The notes: generated by a model from the sequence alone, not told the origin. A stretch of DNA of 64,000 nt from Tetraselmis striata (GCA_006384855.1 VCJN01000238.1:142636-206635); one strand, 5' to 3'. Counted from the first letter of the stretch, positions 44,001 through 55,828 are shown. Numbers and translations: made by a program.

Positions 44001-44699
44001 AATCGTGTCAACGACACGTCGTCCACACAGGTCATATAAGTCCAGCGCTCTGGCTCCGAAACCGTGTAGTTATCGTGATGCGCCGCGGCGGGGTGTCGCG
44101 TGCGTGCGGCGCAGAAGGGGGAGTCTGGCGGACTGGATTGATGGGTGGTGGGGGGGGGGGGGGGGTGATGAACCGACTTCAAGGGAGTACGTTGGCGTGA
44201 CATACTCAGTATGGGAGGCGTATCTCGGAAGATGTGCGATAGTATACGCAATGCGCTATTGCGGTGATTACCAAATTTAGGGTGCCCACGCGAAATATAT
44301 GACATATGCATTATTATCTCCCAAAATGGCGAGGGAATCGCAACACTGCATCTGCAATGACGACACCTTGCGACCCCGACGCCATTCTGGTAGATATTGT
44401 GTGACGTTGGGTACGGCTGTCAACATATGGTATTGCATACCGTCTGATTATTACCACATGTGCCCGTGTGAAACCGACGTCATGCATTATCTCCCAAAAT
44501 AGCATACGAATCGTAACATTGTATGTGCAATGATGACACCATGCAACCCCCGCGTTATTTTGGGAGATAATGTTTGAAGCCGGGTACGACTGTCAATTTA
44601 TGGTATTACACACCGTGTGATTATTACCACATGTGGCCACGTGAAACCGGCGTCATGCATTATCTCCCAAAATAACGCGGGGTTTGCAAGGTGTCGTCA
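41075..44699. repeat. Left arm of a large diverged palindrome
   Basis: Read outward-in, the arm is the reverse complement of 44701-47917. Anchors checked by eye: CGTGTCTTCTCAC (about 41078) with 47902-47914; GGCTTACACGCCCAGCCGCG (41221) with 47761-47780; ATTATGCTCG (41726) with 47121-47130; GCATGTTGTA (43023) with 46141-46150; GGCATGCCTCG (43384) with 46119-46129; GAGGGAATCGC (44331) with 45061-45071. Mismatches and indels of up to about 340 bp separate the arms, so this is an old biological palindrome and not a simple assembly fold-back. No coding function was found. Confidence 0.88.
41930..43022. repeat. Satellite block in left arm, higher-order unit about 309 bp
   Basis: A core of TATCGTGTCAACGATA.ATCG recurs at about 41951, 42260, 42569 and 42864. 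A second variant (TATCGGGTCAACGTGA) is at about 42047, 42366 and 42669, and a third at 42126, 42432 and 42746. Three variant subunits repeat together every 300-319 bp. Each core contains self-complementary CGATATATCG-type sequence. The mirror block is in the right arm at about 46160-47010. Confidence 0.75.
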
Positions 44700-45085
44700 T
44701 TGCACTTACAATGCTACGATTCGTCCGCCGTTTTGGGGGATACTGCTTGACGCCGGTTTCACGTTGCCACATGTGGTACTAGTCACATGGTGTGTAATAC
44801 CATAAATTGACAGCCGTACCCGGCTTCACACGTTATCTCCCAAAATAACGCGGGGGTTGCATGGTGTCGTCATTGCACATACAGAGTTACGATTCGTACG
44901 CCATTTTGGGAGATAATGCATATGACGGCGGTTTCACATGGGCACATGTGAAAATCACATAATGTGTAATACCATAAATTGACAGCCATATCCGACGTCA
45001 CACATTATCTACCAAAATGGCGTCGGGGTTGCAAGGTGTCGTCATTGCAGATACAGTGTTGCGATTCCCTCGCCATTTTGGGAGA
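44315..45085. repeat. Five 172-bp units at the palindrome centre, each with an inverted pair
   Basis: TTATCTCCCAAAAT starts at about 44315, 44487, 44659, 44833 and 45004 (spacings 172, 172, 174, 171; the last copy has one change). Each is followed about 70 bp later by its reverse complement (44383, 44561, 44731, 44902, 45071, some degenerate). Spacers between units 1-3 are the reverse complement of those between units 3-5, which places the axis of symmetry in unit 3, near 44700. Confidence 0.82.
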
Positions 45086-47917
45086 TAATAATGCTTATGT
45101 CATATATATTTCGTGTAGGCGCATTAGCAATTGGTAGTCACCGCAATAGCGCATTGCGTATACTATCGCACATCTTCCGAGATACGCCGTCCTACCCGAG
45201 TATGTCACTCCAACGTACTCTCATGGAGTCGGTTCATCACCCTCCCACCCCCCACCCCCCCCCCCCCCCATCCATCAATCCGGCTCGTCAAACTCCCCCT
45301 TTTGCGCCGCATGCACGCGACACCCCGCCGCGGCGCATCACGATAACTACATGGTTTCGGAGCCAGAGCGCTGGACTATATGACCTGTGTGAACGACTTA
45401 TCGTTGAAACGATATTTGTTGCAGTATTTTTTCGGCGTAATAAGCACCATCTATCATCGGCGCGACGGTGTATCGTCGCAACACAATCTTAGTAACGATT
45501 TGTGGTGTCAACGTTAAATCGTCAAATGTTAGATAGTTGTTTTCTTGTCACCGTAGGCTTTAGGGTTTTCAAAATTTGCGTGTTTTCATCAACTTCATCA
45601 GCCCCGGATTGAAAGCGGGATGCCCCAAGCGCACAATAGTGATAGTCCAACACATCGTGCGCATGGGTGAAAATCGGCTGGATCCCCGTGTCGGGGGTTT
45701 GCGAAGCAGGATTAACACGAGTAATCGTGAACACGATTAGTCGTGTTTGCGCAGGTACGGCAGCATGTGAGCGAGAAGGCAGCGGGCGGCGGGCAACGGG
45801 GAGCGGACAGCGAGCTGCGGGCAGAATTACATGCGTTGCATCTTCAGGTTCATTGATATCAGCAATGCCACTCTACATCCTACCCTCAACCATGCTCTGG
45901 ATGATTTCCCACCGCCGTTATCACATTGCACTCATTCACGTGTCAACGCCATCTCGTTTTAGACTCACCCGCTTCAGATTCCGGCTTTCACCAGCGATCT
46001 TACACGAGTATTCCTTGCAAAGATAAAACGTGATTACAATTTGACCCAGTGTGTGCACATTAAGTGTAAATACGTGCACGCACACAGCTTTGATACTCTG
46101 CATACTTCGGCGCTGACACGAGGCATGCCATCACCCTGCATACAACATGCCACTTGTGACGATTTAACGTTGACATGATATACCGTTACCTACACTGTTG
46201 TGCGCTAGGGACACACAATGTCCGGCGTTGCGGATGGAATACTTGTATGAACGTGGGTGATAAGTAACTTACTACCGCACTTGTAACGACAGATCGTTGA
46301 TAAAATATATCGTTACTAACGCTGTCCGCGGTTGATGATAGCACGATAACACGGCTATACTCGTATGAACGGTCGCGGGTGATAAAATACACAACCGCAC
46401 TTGTAACGAAATACCGTTGACACGATATATTGTTACTAGTACTGTGAGTCGGGACATGTCCGGCGTTCACGACTTGTAACAATGTCACGTTGACCCGATA
46501 TAGCGTGACCACTGCATGGGTTGGTGACATACTCGTATGAACGATCGCGTGTGCTAAAAGCTACATCACATGTAACGCGATTTATCGTTGACACGATATA
46601 GCGTGACTAGATAACGCTGTGCGATCGGGACTTTCTGTCCGGGGTTGATGATAACATCGACATATACTAACTTGTATGAATGACCGTGGATGATAAAATA
46701 CTACATCACATGTAACGATATATCGTTGACACGACATATCGTTAGTGTCGGGACATAATGTCCGCCGTTCACGACTTATAATTATGTCACGTTGACCCAA
46801 TATAGCGTGCTGACTACTGTTCGGATTTGTGACATACTCGTATGAACGATCATGGTGGGTAATAAAAAGCTATACCGCACTTGTAACGATTTATCATTGA
46901 CACGATATAGCGTGACTAACACTGTGCGGTCGGGACATATTGTCCGGGGTTGATGATATCACTAACGACATACTTGTAAGAACGACCGTGGGTGATAAAA
47001 TACTACCGTACCTGTCCCCTTGACCTCCGCCACAGTGCGACCTGACCAGTCCACCTCCCGGAAGCATGCTCTATCTCCGGTTTGGAGATTCGTCACAACT
47101 CCTAGCGGAGCCACACCAATCGAGCATAATACCGTCCGCATTGCGGGAGAACTTCACGAATCTGAAATATAACCCCCAATGACAAAGTCTTTGTAGCGCA
47201 GTGGGCCTCATCGCGGCCATCGGGAGAGACACGCAAAAGCCGCTAGTCATGAGGCAGCATCCGATCCCATAAGGGCTTCGGGGCGTGAGCCTCATGCCGC
47301 TCGCAAGGCAAGGGCGGTTCTTGAGGCTCGTCGGGCGGGGGAGCCTCGCTTGGCTCTCCTCCCGACGGTGGCGCGAAATGTCGCCGGTTGACGCTCGCCA
47401 AGCAAGGGTGTGCGTGCCATAAAATTCGCCAATAATAACATATTATGCACACCATTCGACCCCTTTCGGACCTTTGTTATGCGCCTATACCGTATGATGC
47501 GTCCTTGATGCGACCCCTTGGTGCCTGCTGTAGTCGCCGGTAGCATGGTGCGGACTATCGCCGAGTGGTGGCAGCACAACAAGAGGGCGGCCGAGGGCAG
47601 AGGACGGCCGTTCAAAATAATGGAATATCAGCCCGAGCGCGATCCTTATTTTCTGCGGTTTGGATTTGAACTCCCACCTCTCGCCCGGCGACCGCGCGCA
47701 AAATGCCACTGTTGGGTACAGGTATTTTAAAAATATTTGAAACGATATATCGTTGCACCGCGCGGCTGGGCGTGTAAGCCCTAGCTGTGCGGGTAGGACG
47801 CTAGGTTATGCGCGCCCCACGCAAGGAGAGCGAGGACCGGGGTACATTGGCGCGCACCGCGCGGTTCAGTGTCCGGCTCAATAATAAATGCTTCCGTGGC
47901 AGTGAGAAGACACGTTT
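44701..47917. repeat. Right arm of the large diverged palindrome
   Basis: It mirrors 41075-44699. It lacks the roughly 340-bp GGA-rich piece present at 43040-43383 in the left arm and carries about 145-200 extra bp near 47200-47400 with GAGCCTC repeats. It ends close to the start of the piggyBac-like remnant. Confidence 0.88.
46160..47010. repeat. Satellite block in right arm (mirror of 41930-43022)
   Basis: It holds reverse-complement copies of the 309-bp higher-order satellite, with cores such as CGATATATCGTTGACACGA (about 46708-46737). It is shorter than the left block by roughly 300 bp, consistent with loss of one higher-order unit or gain on the left. Confidence 0.7.
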
Positions 47918-48179
47918 ATTCATATTTTCGTAAATGGCCCAGCAGGGTGCCTGTCTTGAGACGCCACGGGCTACTTCCGGGTAATGCCGGCCGCCAATGA
48001 GTCGTATCGGCTCACCTGCCCGTTATGAACTTTTGAAAAACTCAAATTACCCCACACCCCTTACCAGCCACCCACGCACTCGCTCCCCTGAGGACGTGCG
48101 TCACCAAGGGGCCTCGTATATCGGCCCGCCGAGGCTCCATTCTACCCATGAGTGGTGATAAACGTTGACCTCACAGCGT

Positions 48180-51100
48180 GCTCGCCCGGGTGTATGGCAA
48201 TGTGAGGGAGTCCGTCGGCGAGGGTAAGTGGCTTGTCGATTGGGGCGGTGCCGCCGATGACGACGTCATCGCCGAATATGGCAAGGCACTTTGCTGCGAG
48301 CAACCCGACGTTGGCCGCGACCCACTCTTTGTTGCTTCTGCACATGGATGGCAAGTGACCGCTCGCGCCCCTTTCGTGTCGCCTCGTGTGTCTCATCCTT
48401 GGCTGCGTCCGGCTCTATAATCCATGAGAGCCCATACATGTCTGCCGAGTCGCAAGACTTATCGATAGCCTGCCGGATGTCGAGCTCGACGACGAGGTGG
48501 GGGCCTCATACGACAATAACGAGGAGTAGCCGCCACCCGAGGCCGGTGAGATTGCTAACGACGGTCACATACAAGGACGCCGCCAGGATCTCTCCGACGC
48601 CCAACACTACCGTCACCCTAAAGCAAGGCGGCAAGACAACAACAATAGGGACAATCGTCAACTTCGATGCCGCGGAGGAGATGGCAAAGCTCAAGGCTAC
48701 TTTTGCGGAGAGATTGGTTCTTCGGACCTTGCATGTCGGGCTGGTGGATGGCATGAGTGCCCATTGGCGAGGGCAGGGTCGACCTGGTCCAACTGTGGCT
48801 GATGATGTACGATATGTACCGAGGCGACTTGGATGACTTTGAGGGCGTCAACGCCGCCGGCATGCGCCGTTCGTTTGGCCACAAGATGAAAAGCATGCGC
48901 GAGTATGCGAGGTCATGGGGTTGGTCACATCCATTGTGCGCTCTAATCTCTGCAAGGCAGGGAGCTCTGGTCCACTACCAACATCATGTTTGATGGCATG
49001 CGCGACCAACCCAATTTCCGTCGCTACATTATTATGCCGTTGCACCGCTTTAAGTCTATTCGACCCATGGTGATGTACGCAAAGGCCGACCTCGACGATA
49101 GTGTCCAAGACCCACCGTCAAGCTGAAGCCGGAGAAGCCGATCAATCCCTCAAGCCGCATTTCCCCAAGCAAGTCCTGAAGGAGCTGACTGCTACACATC
49201 ACATTCACGGTGGGGATATCCCGAGGTAAGCCGTGCCATTATCATATTCATACATCCCATCTGCCTCAACCATGGCATGCGTACGTCGCAATGATAAAAC
49301 CTCGTCATGTGGTGCTCAGATTCGGCAGGTGGTCGACCGGCTGATGAATCCCAGCGACAATCTATCGTTGTTTCCAAACGGCACCACTTGCACTCCCGCC
49401 ATTACTCACTAGAAGAACGTGGAGTATCTCGGGGGGGGCGTCCTCACCCATTATAGCCATGAATTCGGTAGGTTGCGCCATTGAAATAGCCGTACTTCGT
49501 AGCTGTATTGGCGCTTTGTCCATCACAAACTGACGTTTACTTGGCTTGTACGTGTCTATAATCGAGACGCGGATTGGGATACCTTTGTGCGCTCGACCGG
49601 AACCTGGATGGACCAAATCCATTTTCTCGGACCTTGAGAAATCCGATGCTCAGGGATTTGCTTTCATGCTCCACCCCGTGATCCGGTCAAAGGAGGATCA
49701 AATCCAGGCGTATCTACAGCCCATTCCGGGGGAGAAGTGGTGCGTATTTTTCCCAATTCCAGTGGGGCTTGATATGTAAATTCGCATTTGGCATTTTATG
49801 GCTAAGTAAGGAGCTATCTCTTCACACACCCGCAAATGCAGGACACCGCCTAAGGACCCTCTTCAATGGGAGTCGTCCATGAGGACTTTCTTTGCTACAA
49901 CAACGCACACCGTTGCTGGGACAGCGCCAGCTCACTCCAGTCCGGCAAAAAACTCTTCCTGAAGTGGCACGATTGGATAAGGAAAGTCAAGAGCAGCTAT
50001 TTCAGCAAGCATGCTCAGGCTACGCCGTTGACAAAAGATGACCAGCAATGGAATTTGATTCATCATCATCGTGATCTCATTTCAAAGTAAGCCCCCCCCC
50101 CCCCCCCCCCCCCACACACACACACCCGGCTAACAACAGTGACATGTAGGCAACCGCAACGCGGTCACTAAAATAAGAGTGACTTGTTCTTGTTTATACG
50201 CACATCATCATCAAGGGTGATTTTGACAATCACATGGAAAACATCAAGCAGTTGGTGGCATCCACAGCGAAAGCCCGTATCTCTCCTCATCGCAGACAAC
50301 AACTACGGGCTCAACTTGGGCCCCTGGGATGTGGCATGGACTTCGGAAATCAAGAACACACTGAGCTTGGTGGATCATTGCAACGATGGCATGCAGAATT
50401 GCAAGTTCATCTCGTTCCTGGCTCACGGACCAGGCACTTCTCCATGCCATGGCCCCCATCTCCGAGCGCGACATGCAATTCAAGCTGTTCTATTGGAGCA
50501 TGAATCGACTAATGGAGCGGGAACTGCGCCGGCGACCGTCTCGCCGACGGTGAGATCTTTCTGATGTGTTGGCCACATGGCCAGCAACTGGACATCTACA
50601 AGAACCCCACTGAGCCCGAGCGGTACACTACCAACTCCTATTGCGCCCGCATACCATCCCATAACATGTTCCGGCTGGAGTCATCCGATGTGAGCAAGCC
50701 CACCAACGCCGCGCAAAAACCAATTGCGCTCATTCGGAGGATCCTGGACTTTGCCACGGAACCGGGAAGTGTCATTTTGGATGTGACTTGTGGCACCGGC
50801 ACCACAGCGGTAAGTGATCCGTGGCCCCGACATGTCCATATTACAAGGATAGGGTCCACCGTGCCGCGACCTACTAAGTTCAACGAGAACCGGGCCACTA
50901 TCATAAACACCGGCCTCTTGGCTACGCGTTGAACGAGAGCATGTCTACCTACCAGCCCAGGCAGGGCGACCAAGCTGGGCGGCCTCCCTAACCTCAGCTT
51001 CATCCACCATAAGCCCAAGCCGTTGGGCACAGCAGATGAAGACAGTGTGTGACTGCGACACCGGCGTGATGATCTACATGGAGAACCGGGAAGGGGGATA

Positions 51101-52877
51101 CTATGCAACAAACGTTCACAGAAAGTGTTAGGTTGTTATTCACTTGTGAAAGCAACTTTTTGAGCCATTTTGCACGAAATTCTCAAAACGCATGTTTTGG
51201 AGGGACAATTGCACTCAATTCCATGTTTTAATCCATTTTGCACTCAATTTCACTGAGGCGGAGCTTGTCTTAGACGAGACTTTACACTTGCATTGCTTTT
51301 GTCATCTTCCATGTTTTGCTGCATGCAATGGTAGCTTTGATCATACATGAAAATAGCTATGGCAATGTTATTGTTTCAATAAAGAATGATAGGACATTTC
51401 TATTACATACTTAGTTAGCCATAACCCACAGCGCCAACTACGTTACTTGGTAATACAGAACCAAGTTATATCCGTGATCATCATCCGTACCAAGTTAGTT
51501 GTATTCGCGATCATCATGTTGACCCAACCGTGAAAGCCCTGGGGCTAGACGTCGGCACTTAGATTATTTTGTGGCGCGTGTCTTGCCCCCTGAAAACAAG
51601 GTTTCTGAGGCCAACATTGCTTTACACCGCAACCATGCTTATATTGGCCAACATGACATTTATTTTGAACCACTGTTATGCACGGGAAGCCGTATGCCGT
51701 TGAGCGCGGTGTGATCGCCGCCTGTGCGATGCGCATAGCCGAGACATGCACGGCCGCTGACGCCACCTTTCTGGGTGACACCTGGTTTGGACGGATCCGT
51801 GAAGAGGTTCCGTGGTGTAATCCGTGGTGTAATGCCCTCACCCCCCCCCCCCCCCCCCCGTCATGTGATGTGCTGGGGCGAGTGATCATGATACTAACAT
51901 GATATGATGTCCCCCATGCCGCCGTTCAGGTTCGCAAGATGGGCCGTCACTTCATCGGCGTGGTGAAGACTGCTCATGGTCTCTTCCCCAAGGCTTTTCT
52001 GAAGGGCTGGCTGCCTGACAGGAGCACCAACAGGCAGCATGGCTGAGTGCCCTCTCAGCGACAGTGGATGGAGTGGACCTCGTCACCGTCGTTTACAAGT
52101 ACAACATGCGGAAGGGGTTGTTCTTTGTTGCCACTACAGCGGGCGCTGGCGCCCTGGACAATGGCAACCCCTACATTGAGCGATAGGCAGACTACGGCAA
52201 CACCGTCACGAGGAACATCCCGGGCCCAGTATTGTTGTCCAACTACTTTGAGCGCAGTAGCCCTCGCTTCACAACCAGTCGCGATAACATGAGTTGGCGT
52301 TGGAAGAGGCCAGGCACACTCAGACAATATTGTTGGTTCCGACTCGCGACTACCATGCTTGGCATCGTCACCTCGTCACCACCGATTGCGGAAAGGTCGC
52401 GAAGTTCCACGTCCCAGCTGCCCATCCCCACGCCAACATGACTGTCAAGGACTTCTGTGAGGTGGTGGCGAAGGCACTCATTTACAACGGGCTGGAAGGC
52501 GACCTAGCGCCATCCTGTCCCGCCGGCCAGCGCCTCTAGACATCGCGCCCGAGCGCTACTTGGACACCACCTACGAGCATGCCCTTGGCAACCACGGGCG
52601 CTACGCGAACGGCCGCACCAAGCGGTCGAAGTGCTGCCGTTGCCACCGTGACGAGCGTGGGGAGCACTGGACTCACTCGTTCTACGGCATGCAATGCCGC
52701 ATCACTTTGTGCATTCCCAGCTCGGTGCACATCCGGGACTGCTACGACTTGGAACACCACCTCCACTGCGACGAGACCGCCATCCGCCGCGTGAAGCACG
52801 CCAGCAGTACACCGGCTAGATCGGCAAACCCCAACCCCGCCGCCCCGACTACCTCATGTAGACCCCCCTCGCCATAG
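48180..52877 (+). pseudogene. Decayed piggyBac-type (DDE_Tnp_1_7) transposase, interrupted
   Basis: Fragments in family order on the plus strand, separated by frameshifts, stops and inserts. About 48180-48300: VRESVGEGKWLVDWG, the N-terminal module. About 48840-49110: GVNAAGMRRSFGHKMKSM, then YIIMPLHRFKSIRPMVMY, the segment leading into the DDE domain. About 50815-50930: DPWPR then KFNENRATIINTG. 50936-51100: NESMSTYQPR, LGGLPNLSFIHHKPKPLGT and CDCDTGVMIYMEN. 51678-51795: ADATFLGDTWFG. 51930-52025: VRKMGRHFIGVVKTAHGLFP. 52110-52185: LFFVATTAGAGALDNGNPYI. 52620-52790: a C-terminal Cys/His cluster (CCRCHRDE...C...C...HHLHC) like the zinc-binding tail of these transposases. At least five frame breaks make it inactive. 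Inserts: a methyltransferase-like sequence (49118-50815), about 570 bp at 51105-51675, and a possible intron at 51808-51929. Terminal inverted repeats were not identified. Confidence 0.75.
49118..50815 (+). pseudogene. DNA amino-methyltransferase-like sequence (N6_N4_Mtase type), nested in the transposase
   Basis: Same strand as the transposase. The C-terminal part looks like a beta-class DNA adenine/cytosine-N4 methyltransferase. A motif-IV-like segment LLIADNNYGLNLGPWD lies at about 50277-50325. A middle region (KFISFLA, LFYWSMNRLMERE, EIFLMCWPHGQQLDIYKNP) follows. The AdoMet-binding block KPIALIRRILDF...ILDVTCGTGTTA (50722-50812) comes last, ending at GTAAGT, a splice-donor-like sequence, exactly where transposase sequence resumes. 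Upstream pieces (49118-49200, 49318-49410, 49411-49465, 49575-49739, 49842-50089) look like exons with GTAAGC, GTAGGT or GTGCGT donors and are of unknown function. Two or more frame shifts around 49600, 49900 and 50430-50540 suggest decay. The expected D/N-P-P-Y is DNNY here, so activity is doubtful. Whether it was cargo of the transposon or a later insertion is inference. Confidence 0.6.
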
Positions 52878-53467
52878 TTGGCTCGGGCTGCTGGTCGTGG
52901 GATGGTGTATGAGCCAATGTCTTGCCAGTCGCAGCGCCGGCTGGTGTGGTGGGCCCGCTAGCAGTGTAGATGTCCGCCTTAGCCCCTGCTTATTATACGT
53001 ACAAGTACATCTGCGTAGTACCTACCTTTAGCAAAGAATCCCATACTTATTGTACCGGCTCCGGAATGACGATACAACAAAACCTTATTGTTGCAATTGT
53101 TCTCACACACAAGTCCCCGAGACACTAGCAAGCGTCTCTATGACTGCCGTTTAGTCCGCGAATGATCCAATTAAGAAAGCCATGCCAGGGTACCCGTAGG
53201 CGACGCTCCGTTATTGTCAACAAGCAGAGTAGCAAGTGTCTTGTTGGGAATATTTACGTACGATACAGTCGCTAGCGCTTAGTTAGCCAGTGATTATTAC
53301 ACGCAACTATCCTATCAAGAACTTGATCACGGACGATGGGCCATCTAACTTAACGCGGATTCTCGGGGAAATGGGGTGGAAGTCTTTTACTATATGATGG
53401 GGCTACGGTACATAGAAACTTTGGGATCTCATTAGGGCTCAACCTGAGACTTACATCTTGGAGCTAG

Positions 53468-53546
<79 letters not shown>

Positions 53547-54060
53547 GAGGGTACTATGTGTAAGTGCATGGAACCTCATTGTCTTCGCATCGGTCTAAGA
53601 TAAGTCAGGAACCCGTATATACCAACGCAGATGTGCCTCTACCTGTGATCATACTACATATATAGTTTTAAGCACCTGTAGGACATATTGCTACCTACAC
53701 TGCTCAACTTTCTTACGTGCTCCAGACCCCTCTTTCAACATTATTTTTGTGATGTGTAGACATTATATTCACATGCATAGATGCTGCTACACCATTTGTA
53801 TTGATTTCTACTGTAGATAGTTAATCATTATAGCAAGATAGTTAACACAAGTACTGACTTTCCGCCAAAAAGCACGTGTGGAAGTCGCCGTGAGGCTTAC
53901 AACATCATCCATGCAGCATCCGCGCCGCCAGGCACGGCAACGCACCAAAAAAAAGTCTACATTAGTTAGGTGCTGATGCACCATGCGCTTGCCGACCAAT
54001 AATATGATATCAATTTCGCGGTAGCGCGCAGCCCGGACATTTGACATAAAATATGCTATG
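52878..54060. other. Spacer without a recognisable gene
   Basis: It contains the GT/GA microsatellite at about 53471-53550 and a CAGTCGCTA motif at about 53267. No gene was seen. Confidence 0.5.
53471..53550. repeat. (GT)n(GA)n microsatellite
   Basis: About 14 GT units switch directly into about 20 GA units with two small interruptions. Confidence 0.95.
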
Positions 54061-54079
54061 TGTCAGTACAATGATGCAC

Positions 54080-54224
54080 AATGCATATATGTATATATAC
54101 ATACATATATATATATATGTATATATATATACATATATCTATATTTATATTTATATTTATATTTATATAAATATAAATATATATGTTTATTATATATATT
54201 TATAATATATACATATAATATTTA
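54080..54224. repeat. AT-rich simple repeat with a 32-bp end that recurs at 56005-56036
   Basis: TATATATA, TATTTATATTTATA and related runs. The last 32 bp (54193-54224) are identical to 56005-56036, so the same AT-rich sequence flanks the repeat-bounded element on both sides. Confidence 0.85.
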
Positions 54225-54267
54225 TTGCGGGTTTTATTGCGCAGAAAGATGGCTGTGGGTGGGTGGG

Positions 54268-54435
54268 TGCGCGAGCCGGTTGAGGCGAGCGCAAAGCAGA
54301 GAGTGCCGGTGCCCGAGGGCGGATCCCTCAGGTCGTGGTGCTGGTGCGGGCCGGCAGGCCCCAGTCCGTGCGCCGACCGCGGGGATCGTGCGCAGTACAA
54401 CATTGCTAAGTACTGTAAACCTCTAGATGACTACA
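54268..54435. repeat. Terminal direct repeat, left copy (168 bp, LTR-like)
   Basis: Starts TGCGCGAGCC and ends GACTACA, so it has 5'-TG...CA-3' ends on either strand. It appears identical over 168 bp to 55829-55996. Confidence 0.8.
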
Positions 54436-55828
54436 TCTGACCATTTATTACCCAAGGAGGCACGATTTGCCAGAGAAGAAAGCCAAAGGCTTGCACATGT
54501 AGCGAAGTGCAGCGGCCGGACGGGGACGAGGTAGCAGCAGAACCGCAGCATAGCAGCTCGCTGCCGAGGCCGCGCCTTTGCGCAACCTGTGCGATGCCCA
54601 AGTGACACTGGGGGGCGGCTGGGCGCCCGCCGCCAGGCAGGCGTCCCGCAGCCAGTCAGTGGGAGTGGCTGAAAAGGACCAAGCGGCGGAAGGCTCCAGC
54701 GGGGAGACGCTCCAAAACTTGGTCGGCAGGCCGGCGCCGGAGAGAGGGCGGCAAGAAGGTGGGGCTCGGCCGCCATCGACACCGTCCAGGGCGCTCCAGA
54801 GCCCGGGCGAGGGCGCCGTGCGCGGGACGGGCGGCCCAGGAACTGTACACTGTACTGCATTGACGGCCGTACCGCCAGGGATTGGCCGCATGCCTTAGCA
54901 TAACAGCGAAGATACAGGTACTTGTCGTACGTTGTCAGACCCCGCTGCTCCGCGAGGCCGCGGGCGGCGGTGTCGTCGGTCAGAATCCACAAGCGAGGCT
55001 CGTCGCCGTCGCGTGGCGGGGGTGGCTCCAGACCGGAAGGGGGGACTTGACCGAAGTAGGCGAAGTCGACGTACTCGAGCTCGGTGTCGAGTGCGTCCAG
55101 CTCAGCAGGAAGGGGCTCTTGCGCTCCTTGCTCACCACCCTCGGGCGCAGGCGCGCCCGCGGGAATGGCTGGCTGGGTGCCTTTGGGAGGAGGCGGTTGC
55201 ACGGGAGGGGCCAGTCGAGCGAGTAGGGCGGCCGTAGCCGCCTCGAACTGCTCGGCCAGCCGCTTCTCCTGGGCTATTGCTTGGGCCGTCAGGCGTTTCT
55301 CCAATTCGGTGTCGTCGGTCAGAATCCACAAGCGAGGCTCGTCGCCGTCGCGTGGGGGTGGGTCCAGACCGGAAGGGGGGACTTGGCCGAAGTAGGCGAA
55401 GTCGACGTACTCGAGCCCGGTGTCGAGTGCGTCCAGCTCAGCAGGAAGGGGCTCTTGCGCTCCTTGCTCACCACCCTCGGGCGCAGGCGCGCCCGCGGGA
55501 ATGGCTGGCTGGGTGCCTTTGGGAGGAGGCGAATGCACGGGAGGGGCCAGTCGAGCGAGTAAGGCGGCCGTAGCCGCCTCGAACTGCTCGGCCAGCCGCT
55601 TCTCCAGGGCTTCCGCTTGGGCCGTCAGGCGTTTCTCCAATTCCGCGATGGATGCCGCAGTGGCGCCGCCCGGGGCGTCGTCGACTAGGGCGTCTTCCGG
55701 TACAGGACGAGGGGGCATCCTGCTGTCGCGGGGTGGGGAAGGTGTAGCGTCTCGGGAGGCTGAGGCTCGGGTCCGAGTCGGCCTAGAGTAAGCTGACACT
55801 CTGCTCGACTGCTAGAGTCGAGACTGCT
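54436..55828 (-). mobile_element. Internal region of a short LTR-like (TRIM-like) element with a gag-like ORF
   Basis: With its two 168-bp direct repeats the element is 1,729 bp. A minus-strand frame (55799 to 54423, 458 residues) begins with an acidic, Pro-rich, coiled-coil protein: LEKRLTAQAEALEKRLAEQF helices, then PPPKGTQPAIPAG, ELDALDT and FGQVPPSG. The first 275 or so residues contain two tandem copies of a 113-residue unit. The rest is Arg/Pro/Leu-rich and runs into the left repeat, so the true end is uncertain. No protease, reverse transcriptase or integrase was seen, so it would be non-autonomous. No convincing primer-binding site or polypurine tract was found. Identical ends argue for recent insertion. 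Gag-like is inferred from size, position and coiled coil only. Confidence 0.55.
54971..55645. repeat. Tandem duplication, unit about 338 bp, inside the element ORF
   Basis: TGTCGTCGGTCAGAATCCAC begins at 54971 and 55310, and AGGCGTTTCTCCAATTC lies at 55291 and 55628. The unit is a whole number of codons (113) and both copies stay open, with small differences (for example one codon less in the GGGGGTGG run). Confidence 0.85.

Noticed and set aside
41075..47917. Assembly fold-back artefact
   Set aside because: The arms differ by many substitutions and several large indels; a chimeric read would give nearly identical arms.
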